DNA of 64,000 nucleotides. Source: Apostichopus japonicus (Eukaryota > Echinodermata > Holothuroidea > Aspidochirotida > Stichopodidae). The position numbers and the translations under genes were made by a program. Every line of letters begins with the position of its first letter. Position 1 is the first letter of the stretch. The stretch is from positions 22,321,376 to 22,385,375 of the forward strand of contig NC_092567.1 of NCBI RefSeq assembly GCF_037975245.1, written 5' to 3'. The notes below the pieces were generated by a model. The model saw only the letters and a program-made list of their open reading frames with translations. It searched no databases and was not told the origin of the DNA. Of this stretch, positions 47,955-61,546 are shown piece after piece.

Positions 47955-50480
47955 TGTGAAAGCAAAGGAAACTTTTCTGTCAGTTATATTGCACAAATAT
48001 TGGCAGGTATAGGAAAGAATTAACACAAATATTCCGTTAATTATCAACTGTTTCAACCAATCACAAACGAGTACGAGTCTGTAAGAAATGACTAATTCAT
48101 TTTAACCATGGATGTGTACTGACCCATTAAAACCGGTTCCTAGAAAAAAAAAATTGGCAGTGAGTTTCTTGTCAACAACCATTCACACACACATATACCA
48201 TACAATGCACTTTAACAATATTTGTCAACCCGTCCTGATTCACGCAATTTAATTGTGATAATGGTTTTTTCTTTCTTTTTTCTTTTTTTTCTCGTTTTCT
48301 CACTACAGCTATATATAGATTGTTTCGTCTCAAATAAATAGGTATAGAACTGCGATTTATTTTAAAAGGATAATACGATGGCCAGATGTAAAAATTAGTA
48401 TACATGAACTTATATATGAAAAAAGAATGACTCTATATATACCTATATAATCATTTTTAAGTTGGAAAGGCACCCCAAAATTGTCCATATTCCCTGTCTC
48501 GAATATCCTTATATAGGAAACAGTTCTTATCTGTTAAAGATAATAGATGTAATGGAAATACATTCTGTTTTTTGATTATTAAGCAATAACTGTGATGCTG
48601 ATAAGGTGAAAAGGAAAGACGATGGTATATAGTATCTCTTCCTATCGGAAACATCGTGGTGCTCATGCGTATTTATGAGCATATTTCCGTCACCATGCGC
48701 GTATAGGGAATCACATTGAGTTCCGTTTTAGAAATGCCTTTCATATACCGTATACGTTAAAAGAGACACAACCCCAGCCAGCCATCATTATTGGTTGTGT
48801 GTGATAAATATCTCATTTACAGTAGCCTATTGTCAATATAACAGTCACTCACTTCATTGTGTACTGGACTTTCCCTATGTGAAACCGTACATGTAGCAGA
48901 CTGCATACAGGCGAAAGTTGCTGATGTTCGTCGCGGTGATCATTCGTAAAAGTACTGAGTGACGTCACCTTCGTTACGGCAGAGAAAATGTACTGAAATA
49001 TTCTAATAACCACTACGTCACGACCACGCCTCTTTAATGATGAACAACTATCCCAGAAAGCAAAAAGAAACCTATACATAAAGAGAGACAGGGTTGAAAT
49101 TTGATGTCTAAAAGTGTGGGGGAGGGGAGGGGAATAGGGGAGGGTCTAAAGGAGGGGTCTAAGGGGGAGAGGGGTTTGGACTTTGTAAAGCCCCTACATG
49201 TAATATGGTGCGATATTTACAGGTTTTTCCCCACTACTGGTTGTGTATTTATGAATGTTTTTATGCTGTGGTCAAGCTGATCGTTAATGAAGGGGCTGGA
49301 CGTCGCCCGTTGACACTCTCATAGATGGCAAACCGACTAGCAACTCTCTCTCCATACCTATATCAGTGTTTCTCTAAATGTTCAATACAGCCAAGCTGGA
49401 TAATCTTAAAGTGCATGTAGGCCTATATGGCACTGTTACATTAGTACTACTAGTAGTATGTTAGTACTATAGTGCGTTACGGAGTTTAAATAAGATCTAT
49501 ACATATTCATGTATTAAAAGAGTGCAGAGAAGTAAAATTCGATGAACCGTCGAGAGATTTTCGAAGAAAAGGCTAACACCAAGCTTGACAAAAGCAGTCA
49601 AGTTTAGCAATTGTTCCTGTTCGGATATTACTGACACACTGCGCCGGCGGTAGGCGTCAGATATGGTAACTATGGAACGCGCTAACCTACGTCATAAATA
49701 GCTCTAGATTGAAGGTCTCATACCGAGTTCGATAAACATACATTTTGTATAAACAATACTTAGTTATTTTTGGCAAACACGCTGCCAGAAAAAGAGAAAG
49801 ATAATAGTCTGTTACAAACCAGCTTTCGGTGTTTTGATTGCAGTAACAACGTTTATTAGAAGTGCGTATAGCAGACATATTGTTTTCCTACGCATTTTGC
49901 ATCGCATTTACCACACTCATACAGAGATACAATAACAGGATAGTGAAAGTCCATGAGACTTCTACTGTTATGCGCGTAATGATCTTGGACAATGTTATGA
50001 CTGCGCAAGTCTACAAAGCGCTTCTCGCTTTCTCCGTTAGCCTAAGCTTCGTTTGTAGTCTATATTACCTAAGAAACTAGAGATTCGTGATATACTTCAG
50101 TGACTCAACATCGTCATAGTTGATGACATAATCACATTTTCAGTTTTCATTTCGAAAATTTCGACTATTTTTGGCAATTATATAAGACGTTACAGTTTAG
50201 TGCATGCAATAAGAAAAAGAATTCAACTTGTACACACCCATGCACTCTCTCTAACAATATAGGTTTGTTGATAATGTGGTTGTTGTTGTGATTTTGCAAT
50301 AATTTACAGCCTTCATTGAATTAAAGGAATCTGTCCTTCTGTTCAGTGTCTGTCTATCTGTATGTAAACAGGTATAATTATAAGTGGTTTAGCAAGCTTA
50401 GCGTGTTTCGTTTATACAAGTATAACAAGTCATTCTTCGTATTTCCATTGAGTATTCAGTCTTTGAGGTAGTCATGCATG

Positions 50481-50483
<3 letters not shown>

Positions 50484-50576
<93 letters not shown>
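50484..50576. repeat. (TA)n microsatellite
   Basis: About 93 bp of almost pure TA. Confidence 0.95.
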
Positions 50577-50578
<2 letters not shown>

Positions 50579-53161
50579 GCTTGACTTGTCCTTTTATTCG
50601 ACTGCGTGGGTGTTCTAAGGAGTAAGAGAGAGTGAAAACAAAAGGTTTACGTTAGAGTAAGTGGCTGTGTAGACCACCTACATTATAATAAACTGATTGA
50701 TACTATTGTAATTGCGCATATGTCACAGCTACTGCGTCACCATGACGTAGGCCTACCGTTCTTCTGTCGGAATACGAAACAAACAAGTCCTATACCCTAT
50801 AGTCAATCGAAGTAGTTATCTATATTGGTTGTTCGGTGAACCCTTTACTTTACTTTGTGTGTCCCTTCCAGGAATGCTGTCTTTGGTGATCAAGGGAGCA
50901 TATCATATAGGGGCAAGGAACCTTTTTTCTTTTAACAAAGCAGACATTTCATTTTGGTCGTCAATTTTCCATTAAATTAGTCACAATAAGATATCGATTC
51001 ATCAATCGATCATCAGTTCCATGCTATATCGGTTTTCACTTAACTTTAAGTTATTTATAGAGGACCTACAACGATCAGGTAATATTTCGATTAATTTGTA
51101 AAATTTTCGTCGTTCATTATATCTAAAGACATTCAAGGTTTGCAATGGTGGAAGTTAACAGGTCCAACCATATAGAGGGTGGGGGGGGGGGGCGTGCATG
51201 ATTGATTGCGACAGGGCGCGGGAGATTCATAACTGAATAGTATTCTGAGTATAAAGTCATGTGGGAATAAATCAGACAAAAAAAGAAAAATGAAAAAAAT
51301 CAAGAGACAGCATCCAGGGTCAATAGGCCACGCACATATACCAGTGGTATGCATGTCCCGACATGTCCTTAACTAAACAACCAAGTAACTTATGGGATTC
51401 AGGGATCATATGCTGGGTCAAGAGACCATGTGCATTATCAAGGGGTATACATGAGGGGTAAACATGAGGGATCAGAAATCCGATGAAAACTGACAAACAT
51501 TACAAAACAAAGAGAGATTTTTTATTTTTTTTACATTCTCCAAGATATGGTAAATGTATTTATTTTCATATGCATTTTCATATGCTACGGATACATATTG
51601 GAATGAAGCGAAACTTTATTTTAGTTTACGGCAAGTCACTAAGAAATGAAATCACATTTTTTAAATTTTTTATTCCGTTATTTTCACAATTTTTTTTTTG
51701 AAAGTTTACTCTTTTAACTTCTTAGTACTATTGTCATGTTACTGAAGCCAATTAAATTTAATCCGATAGATACGTGAATATTAAAAACGATGTATTTACA
51801 AGAAAAAAACAGATCGACATGAAAGACATATTAGATATATTATTAGTTTGATATAAGTTAGTTCTTAAAATAAAAAAAACCTTAAAACTTTGCTTAAAGA
51901 AATTGAAGAAGACTTTCAATGCCTCTATTAATCAAATTAACAATGAAACAAGGATAAAAATGCCCTTGTCTAACATTACACCTCACTTTCACACCACTCT
52001 TGACATGAAATATGTTTAGATCTCGAAAATTAAATGTTTTTAACTTTCGCAACACAAAGCTCTTATACCCCTAAACCAGCCTCCCCTTCCTTTATGAACG
52101 TTTTTAAACAGAACCATGTCAGTCCCCGTTATCCTGTTCATGTTGTGTTCCCCCTCCCCAGCACAAGTATCCCCACATCCTCCCCCAAAGTCACAAATGA
52201 AATTACAAAATCGCATTTTTGTTAGTTTAATGGAACAAACTTGAAAATCATGTCTCACTTCTTATAGCCAGTACTACTTTCCCATAGCCGGACACTTGCC
52301 CGGTGTTAAACATAAAAATGAAACATAAAACGCTTAAAATTTTAGGCTACTATTTCAAGAGAAATAAAATAATAACAAAGAAATATGAGAGCAAAAACGT
52401 ATTGACAACAAGAAAAGAAAAAAACAAATACCAAATGATAAACAAAGAAAAAAATTAAATGATAAAATGGAATATTTAAATGAAGAGATGGTAAAGTTTT
52501 TTTTAAAAAACTTTGACCATATTTGTAGGTTCACAGAACCTTACGATAATACATAGCAAACTGCCATGGGTTCTAATTTTTGTTGGTGTTGTTTATTTAG
52601 CAACAAAAGGTTCTTTTTGACACTTTTTTTCGTGTGCAAAAGTTATCTTACGATAATAAAGTAATGGTTATAAAAATGTAATTATATACAAAAGGAAAGG
52701 AAGTAAAAATTATTTACAACGAAAATTAAACAAAAAACTGGATCATTGTAAGCAGGTTTTGAAAAGTGTTAGGTAGTTAGATATCCTTGATTCTTTTCAC
52801 TTGGCAACTCTTTTCCAATTTATTACGTACGTCATGATGAATGAGGCAGTATAATATTATACCTCTGGTTGTAACAATTCTTCACAATTCACCTGCCTGG
52901 TCTGATCCATGTTTACAAGTCTATTTTCACATCAATTTCGTGTAATGTTGATCATTTTGTAATTAAGAATTAAAATAAAAGATATTTACACAATGTTAAG
53001 ACGACTTCATCGCCTTCACAAATGTTTTCACAATTAAATAGATACAAACAAACATTATAGATTGCTCTATATGTTGTTCCATATAAGCCTCGTCTGTACT
53101 AAAAAATAAAAAAAACAGTTACACTGTCAAGTGCTTGCTTTAGTTGTTACACACTCCCCTT

Positions 53162-53340
53162 CTAAAAAGGTTTAACAAACTGATAAACCAACCGTTGTGA
53201 GATTTCTGTCTTTTTCATGATTTCCTTCTTGTAATATTGGCGAATAGAACGGCTGAGTTTATCATAGTTCATGGCTGGTCTGTTCTTGCGCATGCCCCAA
53301 AGACGAGCAACCTCGACAGAATCTTCAATTTTAAATATTC
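53162..53340 (-). CDS. SPDEF: SPDEF coding exon 6, ETS recognition helix and stop
   Basis: Acceptor TCACCTCTCAG. Residues 325-383: [20 protein letters not shown], the recognition helix [16 protein letters not shown] with its two DNA-contact arginines, and the SPDEF-like tail before TAG. Confidence 0.96.
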
Positions 53341-56300
53341 CTGAGAGGTGAGAAGAACAATAAATAAATGTAAATATATATATATCTATAACATGATAAC
53401 ATCATTTGAAAAACCGGAATATGATATATCAAGATATTGTTACAGAACTCAATACCGCATTTTGTATTCAATATACGATGAACTCAATTGCTTTACAATT
53501 TACTTCCTGGTGTTTATTTGTTTAATTTCTCCAAACAAACGCTTATTAGCCGGGGAAATTCCTTGGAAATAACCAAGAATAGAAATCATCAATCACTGCT
53601 GTTTATGTTTTCTTACTAGGAAGTTGTACTACACTAATGTACTTTGTTATGATCTAAATAATTCTTGTAACTAATCTTTAGTACCAAATCATTTCAGAAG
53701 AGGGCGAGGGGAGAGATGAGGGGGGGGGTTGTGTGGGGAGCGGATCACATCCCTGGACATCCCCATTGTTTATGATTAAAATAAGGAGAGTTAATTACCT
53801 TGTACTCTGTCCAAGAATCTGATGCAGTAATTGTAGCTGTCTGGCTGAAGGAGTAGCTCTTGCAGGAATTGCCACAATTGGATGGCTCCTGTGTGATGGG
53901 GCGTCATAGATGTATTTGGCCCGCTGGGGGATGGCAGGGGTGAAGACATACATTGCTCCTCTGTAAAACAAGAAAATAACGGCAACAAAAATTAATATCT
54001 TGCTCTTTTCTCTGTTTGTCAATATCATTTGAAAAAAAAAATTGAAAACCATGGGCATTGTTCGTTCATTATTCATTAAGGTGTGTGAATGTTTACTTGC
54101 TAAAAATTGTTTTCTTAAATGAGATTGATGAAGCGACCATGAAGAACTAACTTTGTAAAATACAGTTTTGTTGACGTCATAAACATTAAGCAGATTTTCC
54201 TTACCTTCGTCAGACGAAATGGAGGATCCAACAGAACTTGGAGGCAGATCATTCTCTTGCAGCATGGGAGGGGAAGATGGGCCCATAGGAGGCATAGTGA
54301 ATGGGAACATCATGGAAGGTTCATAACCCATCTGGTGTGAGACAATTGGTGGAGGTGCAGGGTATTGCTGTTGCTGCTGTTGCTGCTGTTGCTGTTGTTG
54401 TTGTTGACATTGTGTGATGATTGGCTTAATGTCTTCCATTTGATCTGTAAATCATACAACAGAAAAATCATAATAATTATAAATAGAATAGAATAATTCA
54501 ACAATTACTTAGAGCTAATGTTAACTCTTACAAAGAAAACAAAGTTCAGAATTATACCAAAAAGACTACATCAGAATAAGAAAAGTGAAAAATATTGAAT
54601 ATGATGTTAAGTAATGGTCATTATTAGTTTTCTTACATTATCTCCCTCCCCTTCCCCTACCCACCCAATCACCCCCCCCCCCACCGTCCCCATCCCCTTA
54701 CAGACTCTCTATTTTCAGGTTTTTAGGAGTTTCGATTATTTTCAGGAGTTTCGATTATTTTTAGGAGTTTCGATTAGATTCACTCGCCATAAGTCTCACA
54801 GACCTTTTATTTTTCGTGGAACTGTTCATCACGTGATTTACCTCGAAGATTGGTTCAATAATGCATATTGCGTGAGTTGGATTAGCTTTTCTAAATAAAT
54901 ACCACAACCAATATTTGAGGTATTACAAACACCACAATGGGTACCATAACTCGTAGACAGGAATTGATGGAAGTTATACCAAACTGTTCAACTTCCTATA
55001 CATATAACCGGCGGATATGACGTAGGTCATGACATTGTACTGGGTTACTACCAAATTCGGGAATACACTTCCTTTGTGAAACAACTCAAGCGTATACTTA
55101 TTTAGCATACGTGGCACTAATACAAGAATCCCAAAGAACAAAAATAGATTTTTTTGTTGTTGTAAGTTAACAATGACTGTACGTTGCCACCATCCATTTT
55201 TTTAGAATAAACAAATTGAAACTTAAACTGGAAAAAAAAGGGTATTTTCTTTTCTTAGAATACCCGTTTCAAAGCGCCAGGTCCTTCACGCCTGATTTTT
55301 CTGTTTCCTTTTTTTTTTTGCTTTTTAGGTTCCCTTCTCACTTTTTTCTACTTGTGAATCTTCAATAATTTTAATTGATAATTCCACAATTATGTCTTCA
55401 AATGACCTGGGCAAGAAAATCTAGACCAAATGTTACCAATCTAACAGTTTCTCTTGTCAATAATGCAGGGAGGAGCTGTTTTGGATGGTGGGGTGGATGG
55501 GATGCGGTGAGTGGGGGAGGGGGAAGGGGTAGATGATGTCATTGGTATTTCTGTGATGATCAATTTTCAATAGTTTCAAAATGGAACCAAAAAACCTAGA
55601 ATAACTACCACATTTCTCGCCTTTTGACACTTTCGTCAATGATATCGAAATACTCACTCATTTTAACAAGACAGTTGAGGTTAGAATGAAGTAGGTAACC
55701 GCTGCCTGGCGCCCTCTGTTCTAGTTCCTCCTGTGACATCTGGCAAAGTGTGTAACCGTCGATTTGGAAATGATACAAGTTCACTTCTGGCCTTCCATAT
55801 TCCTGATGGAGGAGTGAAATCCACGCTTGTACGTGTTCACGCGTCCATTGTGTTGGATCTTTAAATGGAAGAGTAATGAAAGGAAAATTATTGCGATTAA
55901 TTTGTGGTGGACCTTTTTTTTTGGTGTTGGAGGGGGGGGGGGTTCGTTAGGAGGGGGTAAACCTTTCATGGACAACGTCTTATTGATGAAGTTTTGTGAG
56001 GATAGACTTATACGAGCTGCTACTCAGTCACTATAGTAACAGTAATACCAAGTATATGCATGACCATGGTGTTTGTCATGCTTGTGACTTCAGAAAGACC
56101 CGATTTCCACGCCGAGTTATAATCAGTTGCTAAGGTAACTCACCTGCAGAGATGCCCAGTCTGCGGATAATGGTGGACAGGACCTCTTCCATAACGATCT
56201 CGTAGGCTTCGATCATATCTTGTTCGCTCACCTCTGTGGATGCGGGCGACGCCTGGCTCGGAGGGTAATATTTCTCCATATCTTGGAAACTGGCCTCACT

Positions 56301-56834
56301 CGAGATCATGTCCTCGGTTGTGCAGGGTGGAGTCAAAGTTTGTGGCAGTACTTGTGGTTTATCTGTGATCATACTCAGGTCTGGGTCAGAGGTCAACATA
56401 CTCCTCTGGAACATGTCCAGATCAAAGAGAAAACTTTTGTCGTCTTCAAGCTGTTATAATCATGAAAAATTGAAAAGAAAACACATTAAAAACACATGAT
56501 AAGTTCAAAGCAGAGAAGAACTTGATTAAAATATACTACTATGAATGTTTTCATGATGTTATCTTGTTTGGAGTCCAATCAACATAACAAGTAGTCGAGT
56601 ATTAGAGGCAAATTAGATAAGTAATAACTAAGTCAATAGTTCATACCAATAACTCTCCAAGGTACTTTATATAGACTTTGAAATTTAAGAACGAATAGCT
56701 AAAAAAAGGAAAATAAAATGAAGTCCAAATACTAGCCAAAGAATAAATGACAATTGTCATACAACAGTACAGTGAATATATATATATATGTATATATAGA
56801 TACATATATATAGATACATATATATAGATACATA

Positions 56835-56892
<58 letters not shown>

Positions 56893-57795
56893 CATACATA
56901 CACGCATACATACAGGCCAATATAGTAACAACCTACAATGAAGATAAAACATTTGATCAAAGCCAACAAAAAAATATATAAATACGTTTTATATAACAAC
57001 CTGTTGTTTGACTCGCACCGTACCCAAATCCATAATTCAAACAAGATATAATATATATGTATGTATCTATCCAAGGCAACTCGATATCAACTGAGCATAA
57101 GAAACAACATCACTCCTTAATATCTATATATTTCCCGTGTCTATTTATAGCCCACGGGAAGCTGGTGATATCATTTTGGAAACTGAAAGGTATTTCCCCC
57201 TTACAGCTGTTGTTTATTCATATTGTCCGCGTGACGTATGAATTGCGGTCATGCGGAAGCATACGAGTGCTATCTGCACGAAGGATTTCGCAATCCATCG
57301 GAGATAATATCAGTTTTGTGGGACGGACATTTATATACATTACGTATATCACACTTCAGTTGTAATAACCCTAAAACCTTGAACTGGTTTGGGAATCTTC
57401 TTTCGCGTATCAATTCTTTAAAATCACTACAGATATCAAATATTTAAATTTGTCCGGTTTTTGTTATGATATTGATAACTATGATAGCTATTCATTGCTA
57501 AATCTTTTAACGTGGATTCCCTATGAGAAACTGCAGTGCAGTATGTTGCTATGCGGGGTGTGTGGCCGGGAGATTGAAACGTTCATAGTTATGGAGGGGG
57601 GGGGGGGGTGGGTGTGCATCGTGGAGGATTTGAGGCCGGAATGAGTACAACAACATTAACGCAGTTTTAGTCGTGTTTTGAAACAACATTATAAATTTGA
57701 TAATCTGGTGATTTTTTAAAAAAATTTCTTACCTGATTCAACAGACTGACTTGATCTGCAGTGAGCATGGTCATTTCGTCGACACAAGGCAACAT
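53162..57795 (-). CDS. SPDEF: SPDEF-type ETS transcription factor, complete
   Basis: Six coding exons on the minus strand (57733-57795, 56144-56450, 55658-55858, 54205-54444, 53799-53960, 53162-53340) sum to 1152 bp, 383 residues; human SPDEF has 335. Residues 1-123 are acidic and Ser/Pro-rich. A SAM/pointed domain spans about 105-190 ([13 protein letters not shown] to [10 protein letters not shown]). A Q15 tract at 204-218 and a Ser/Pro-rich linker follow. The ETS domain is C-terminal, about 296-380, with [12 protein letters not shown], the recognition-helix block [14 protein letters not shown] and the SPDEF-like ending [11 protein letters not shown]. Pointed plus C-terminal ETS with this ending separates it from ELF/ESE and ETS1/2. 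The protein should bind GGA(A/T) sites in the nucleus. The start was chosen because the frame upstream has a stop and no earlier ATG when joined to the likely 5' exon. Confidence 0.92.
53799..53960 (-). CDS. SPDEF: SPDEF coding exon 5, start of ETS domain
   Basis: Acceptor TTGTTTTACAG, donor CAAG/GTAATT. Residues 271-324: a Ser/Pro linker, then the first ETS helices ([17 protein letters not shown], then RFLDRVQ). Confidence 0.95.
54205..54444 (-). CDS. SPDEF: SPDEF coding exon 4 with polyglutamine
   Basis: Acceptor TGATTTACAG, donor GACGAAG/GTAAGG. Residues 191-270. A mixed CAA/CAG run encodes 15 glutamines after [12 protein letters not shown], followed by a Pro/Met-rich segment and SSISSDE. 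The codon mixture suggests a length-stable rather than freshly expanded repeat. Confidence 0.93.
54722..54778. repeat. 19-bp tandem repeat in SPDEF intron 3
   Basis: AGGAGTTTCGATTA recurs three times at 19-bp spacing between SPDEF exons 3 and 4. Confidence 0.85.
55658..55858 (-). CDS. SPDEF: SPDEF coding exon 3, pointed domain
   Basis: Acceptor CCATTTAAAG, donor ATGA/GTGAGT. Residues 124-190 hold most of the SAM/pointed domain: [10 protein letters not shown], then [12 protein letters not shown] and [10 protein letters not shown]. Confidence 0.95.
56144..56450 (-). CDS. SPDEF: SPDEF coding exon 2
   Basis: Acceptor TTATAACAG, donor TGCAG/GTGAGT. Residues 22-123: acidic start ([14 protein letters not shown]), Ser/Thr/Pro-rich middle, then a helical stretch ([19 protein letters not shown]) leading into the pointed domain. 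Confidence 0.93.
56776..56905. repeat. (TA)n with TATAGATACA units in SPDEF intron 1
   Basis: About 130 bp of TA repeats, with three TATATAGATACA units on the left and ACATACAT units on the right. Confidence 0.95.
57733..57795 (-). CDS. SPDEF: SPDEF coding exon 1
   Basis: The exon spans 57733-57830 (acceptor TTTTCTAACAG); coding starts at the ATG at 57795: [20 protein letters not shown], then Q. Donor AATCAG/GTAAGA, phase 0. Two further in-frame ATGs could also serve. Confidence 0.75.
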
Positions 57796-57833
57796 ATTGT
57801 TTGTGGTATTTGTAGACGACCTTGAAGAACCTG

Positions 57834-59779
57834 TTAGAAAAGAAAAGAAAAATGGTTATGGTTTTATGTAGGTAAAGAGAGTACTTTGGTGAAGGGGGAA
57901 ATGGGGGGGGTGTGTTCATTGTCATTTTGGAGATTTTTTTTTTGGGGGGGGGGGGTTGTTGCTTTCTTGCCTTGAATGCCTTCATCTTTTCCTCTTTTTA
58001 TTCTCTTTTTGTTCCTTATTGTTTTTAGAGAAGAATGGGGATCAGTTCCCAAATTATAACAACTTTTCGAAATAAAACCCATGTCAAGGACAGATGCATG
58101 CAAAAATAATAATAATAACAATAAGCATCATAAAAGAGGTTCACAACTCAAACTTGGATTTGCTGGCTAATTAATGAAATGGGGACTTAAGTTTAGAGTT
58201 ACCATGCCCTGTATATATAATGTAAGAACCATTTTCTTTTATATAAATACTGATGGAATAATTATTAGAGAACAACAAAACACTCTTTGAAAAAGTTTGG
58301 TAGATCCGTCTTTGAAGGCACAAGTTAAGAAATGATTTTCTTCTCTACCACAGAACAATCATGGTTATTGTTTGGGTAAAAAACGTAATTGAAGTGGCTA
58401 TTATTGAACCCCTTGACGAGTTGGTGTTGAACGAGCCACCGAAAAACAAACACGTACAATAACAGGCCACTGCTCTATAGCATGCATTGGCTCTTTCACA
58501 GTTAGCCCAGGCAATAGTAATTTATATAGACTATAGATGGAAGAGAAGCGACATGCGCCATTGCACAAGCAAAGCGGCTTGTAAAGTTTTGATGGGGTTC
58601 TTTATACGACAAGCCACTTAACAATGACAGGGAGTGACTCAGATCAGTGCACAGGGAACCTGCTTCGATTGCATTTAGGCCTAGAAGTACAACTGCATGC
58701 TCTCCCTGGTACAAGGTGAATGGCAGGGTAGCATGCAACTTTGAATACACCCTAGGCTAAGTCCACCGGGCACCGAGCCCTCAACATATGGAAGTGTCGT
58801 CATACCAAGGTTCATGTTCATTAGTCTAGCCAAGGTAGTTCCACGGTCCTACTACCCATGGCCAAGTATAATACCCTCCAACACGTCCTATATATGTACG
58901 CTAGGAAAACTGAACCCTCAAACTGCACGTGTATATATATCAATATATAGGCCTACCCGCACACGTAGCGAAGTTGAGAATTACCAAGAAAGATAATTAT
59001 CAGTTACTGAGAAATTTAGGCTGGTACGCGGCGGATACAGGGTGACCCATACCACACGATTCCAATAACTCATTTTGGTAAATTGGTATATGGTGCGGGT
59101 ATAGATTAAGTTACCACTACAGGGAACCGCCAACTGGCAAAGTCCGTACAAATAGTTATAATTCGGAATGGGTTTTTACCAAAAGTAATATTTAAAAAAC
59201 TCGAGATGTAAATATATGTATTATACCAAAACAGTATATACTTTGTGGTTACAATACAGTCACTGATCTATACGCAATATTTCGTTCCCCAAAATGTGTA
59301 ATTCGTTACACAATGTGGGTTAGTATACTGTTTATACTGTTGTATATTTGAATATAATTTTCTTTTATTCATTGCATACATCTATCGTAAAAAGAGACGA
59401 CTCTTTGGTTGTTTACAACAACAACAAAAAGTCCAAATGTCACATGAAGCTGCATGATTTTAAAGATATGGAATAAATAAAGATTTAGTAAATAAAATGT
59501 CGTATTAAATAGTCACCGGTCTTATCCTATACAATATACATGAAGTGTCAAAAAATCGAATAATATGCTGAATTAACATGCTAGATACATGTACATAAAG
59601 TGCATAAAGGACCACTTAGCAACACAAGCTATCGTACAAAATAATGCCCCCAAAAACTCTTAATAGTGAAGCATTTAGAAGTTCCTGTACAGAAAGGTTA
59701 AGTAAAATGATAATATAAAATAGAAAATTAAACCGTGGAGGTTATTGCCGGATGAGACGAAATATGAGAGCAAACTTAC
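57834..59779 (-). other. Probable intron in the SPDEF 5' UTR
   Basis: 1.9 kb between the candidate untranslated exon and the first coding exon. It contains poly-G runs (57901-57910, 57940-57956) but no recognised gene; the small frames look like chance. Confidence 0.45.
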
Positions 59780-60051
59780 TGAAATATTTCGAAATGTCTG
59801 CTTTTCTCAAGTTCCACTGTCACTGCCCCTGCTTTTTTTCTCTTTTTTTTTGACTCCACGAAGACACTTAATCGCACACCACCTTACTTTCTGAGTGCTG
59901 TAGTTAATTTGTATTCTGGTTCGACGATACTTCCTATTTTGTTGAGAGAACCATAACGCACGCACACAGTAGTAGCGTACAGAGGTCAAAGTAAACGCTT
60001 TTTGATTGGTTAGAGCGTGCCGATTATTATTCATTAGCGATCTCTGATTGG
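59780..60051 (-). promoter_or_regulatory. Probable SPDEF 5' untranslated exon and promoter
   Basis: On the minus strand a strong donor (TTTCA/GTAAGT) at 59780 ends a candidate exon that would join the acceptor at 57830. No ATG in frame with the coding exon is present and a stop precedes it, so it would be untranslated. Upstream are two inverted CCAAT boxes (ATTGG on plus at 60005-60009 and 60047-60051) and an ETS-like AGGAAGT (59929-59935). The transcription start itself cannot be placed. Confidence 0.45.
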
Positions 60052-61546
60052 CTGAAGTCTATGTCATATCTATATTTAGATTTTACGCATTCGCTTGTTC
60101 TGTTCTATTCTTTTCCGACATAGCCTTCGAGTTTAGGTACTACACATGTATATAGAGGGGAAATTCCAAGCCAAGAATGACCCAAAGTGGTATTGTTACA
60201 CACTGTGTTGTGTGTCTAATTTGTTGTATTATGAAGATAGGTAGCAGTTTAAAATGTATACACCCTTGTTTGTTTCTTCTCGATGTTGTTGTGTGTGCTT
60301 TATACTACCATGTAAAATGCAACAACAACAAAAATCAGTTACCCTGACGATGATTTGAAGTTTACTATAAAAGGACTAGATTTAGTATGCAATCAGCCAG
60401 TTATCACCCAAAAAAGGCTCACCACCCCCCCCCCCCCCCTACACATCCCTCTCCACCTAAAACCTAACGGACTAAATGTATTCGTGCACAACTGCCTTCC
60501 GTCAACTAGTGTCAGCTGGAGTGTGGAGAGGGTTGAAGGGGGGGGGGGGGGGGCTCAGAGGGTGGGTGGTATGTAACACTAACTACAGCGGGCGAGTAAA
60601 TGTTTTTTGACGTAAGATTGACCGTATGAAAATCTTGCTCAGGTGTAGTCGATGTTGTGACAACCAATATGACCTTGTGTTATTGCAGTAGCATATAGTT
60701 TGTACCATAACCAGAGATTTGCAACTGCTTACCAAAACCACAGAGATACACGAGCTGCTCAATTAGACCATACAAACACCCAAAAACAGTGAATCAAAAT
60801 AGATTAAAAAGTCGAAATTCTTCTTGTAGATTTGATACAATGCTAGTATTATTTCCATGATATGTTTACAACTAAGAAAAAACTTTTATGACATTTAAAA
60901 AAAAAATTGTGATAGAGAGAATGTGACAGTGTTGTATAATGGTACTGGGGTGAAGGGTGGGGTGAGGTGGGGGAGGGGCTGTGCTAAGATGTTTGTCGTT
61001 CATGAGAGCGCTCTAAAGCGAGGGGTGGGTGCTCCCCCTTTGAGAAATTTTGTTAAGATGGATGGTGCTTGGATGCAAAATTGAAAGTATTTTCGACCGT
61101 TTATCACACATACGTGTTAGATACTTATGTCAATATACGCTAGGTTTGTTTGTAAAATTCAACCCCCCCCCCCTTTGACACCCCCAGAGGTACACCTGGT
61201 TGCAAGCTTGCTTTCGATACCACCGTGTGTCGTATTACTATGTTCTTTCGCAATTCAAATCTAGTTATTTCAAACAGCGAGGCAATACCTGTGCTCCCTT
61301 TCATGATGTCGTTTTTTTGCAAATCTGTGATGTCATAGTTCCATTAGCACCTGGAACCGTTCATACTTTCCCTCTACAGTTTTGCTTTCCATCAACTATA
61401 AAGGTGTAATGCTAATAATACACGGTGTCGGCGCTATAGAAACCAGTACCGTCAGCATAGGTCATTTAAACAGCTTCACTTATGTCTTTATCAGATCCTC
61501 AGTATTTGCAAAACCCATCTCAATTACAGAAACTAAACATCGCAAG

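Larger units (their letters stand above)
42965..53161. other. Intergenic region between SYCP3 and SPDEF
   Basis: The two genes converge on this gap, so both 3' UTRs lie here. A minus-strand AATAAA sits at 52592-52597, compatible with an SPDEF 3' UTR. Contents: a tRNA-derived repeat cluster (44725-45435), (TA)n at 46178-46250 and 50484-50576, a hAT MITE (47585-47954), poly-G/C runs and short tandem repeats. No gene recognised. Confidence 0.5.

Noticed and set aside
47791..48012. 73-codon frame over the hAT MITE
   Set aside because: It runs across the element edge and encodes Gly/Pro from G/C runs, with no transposase motif.
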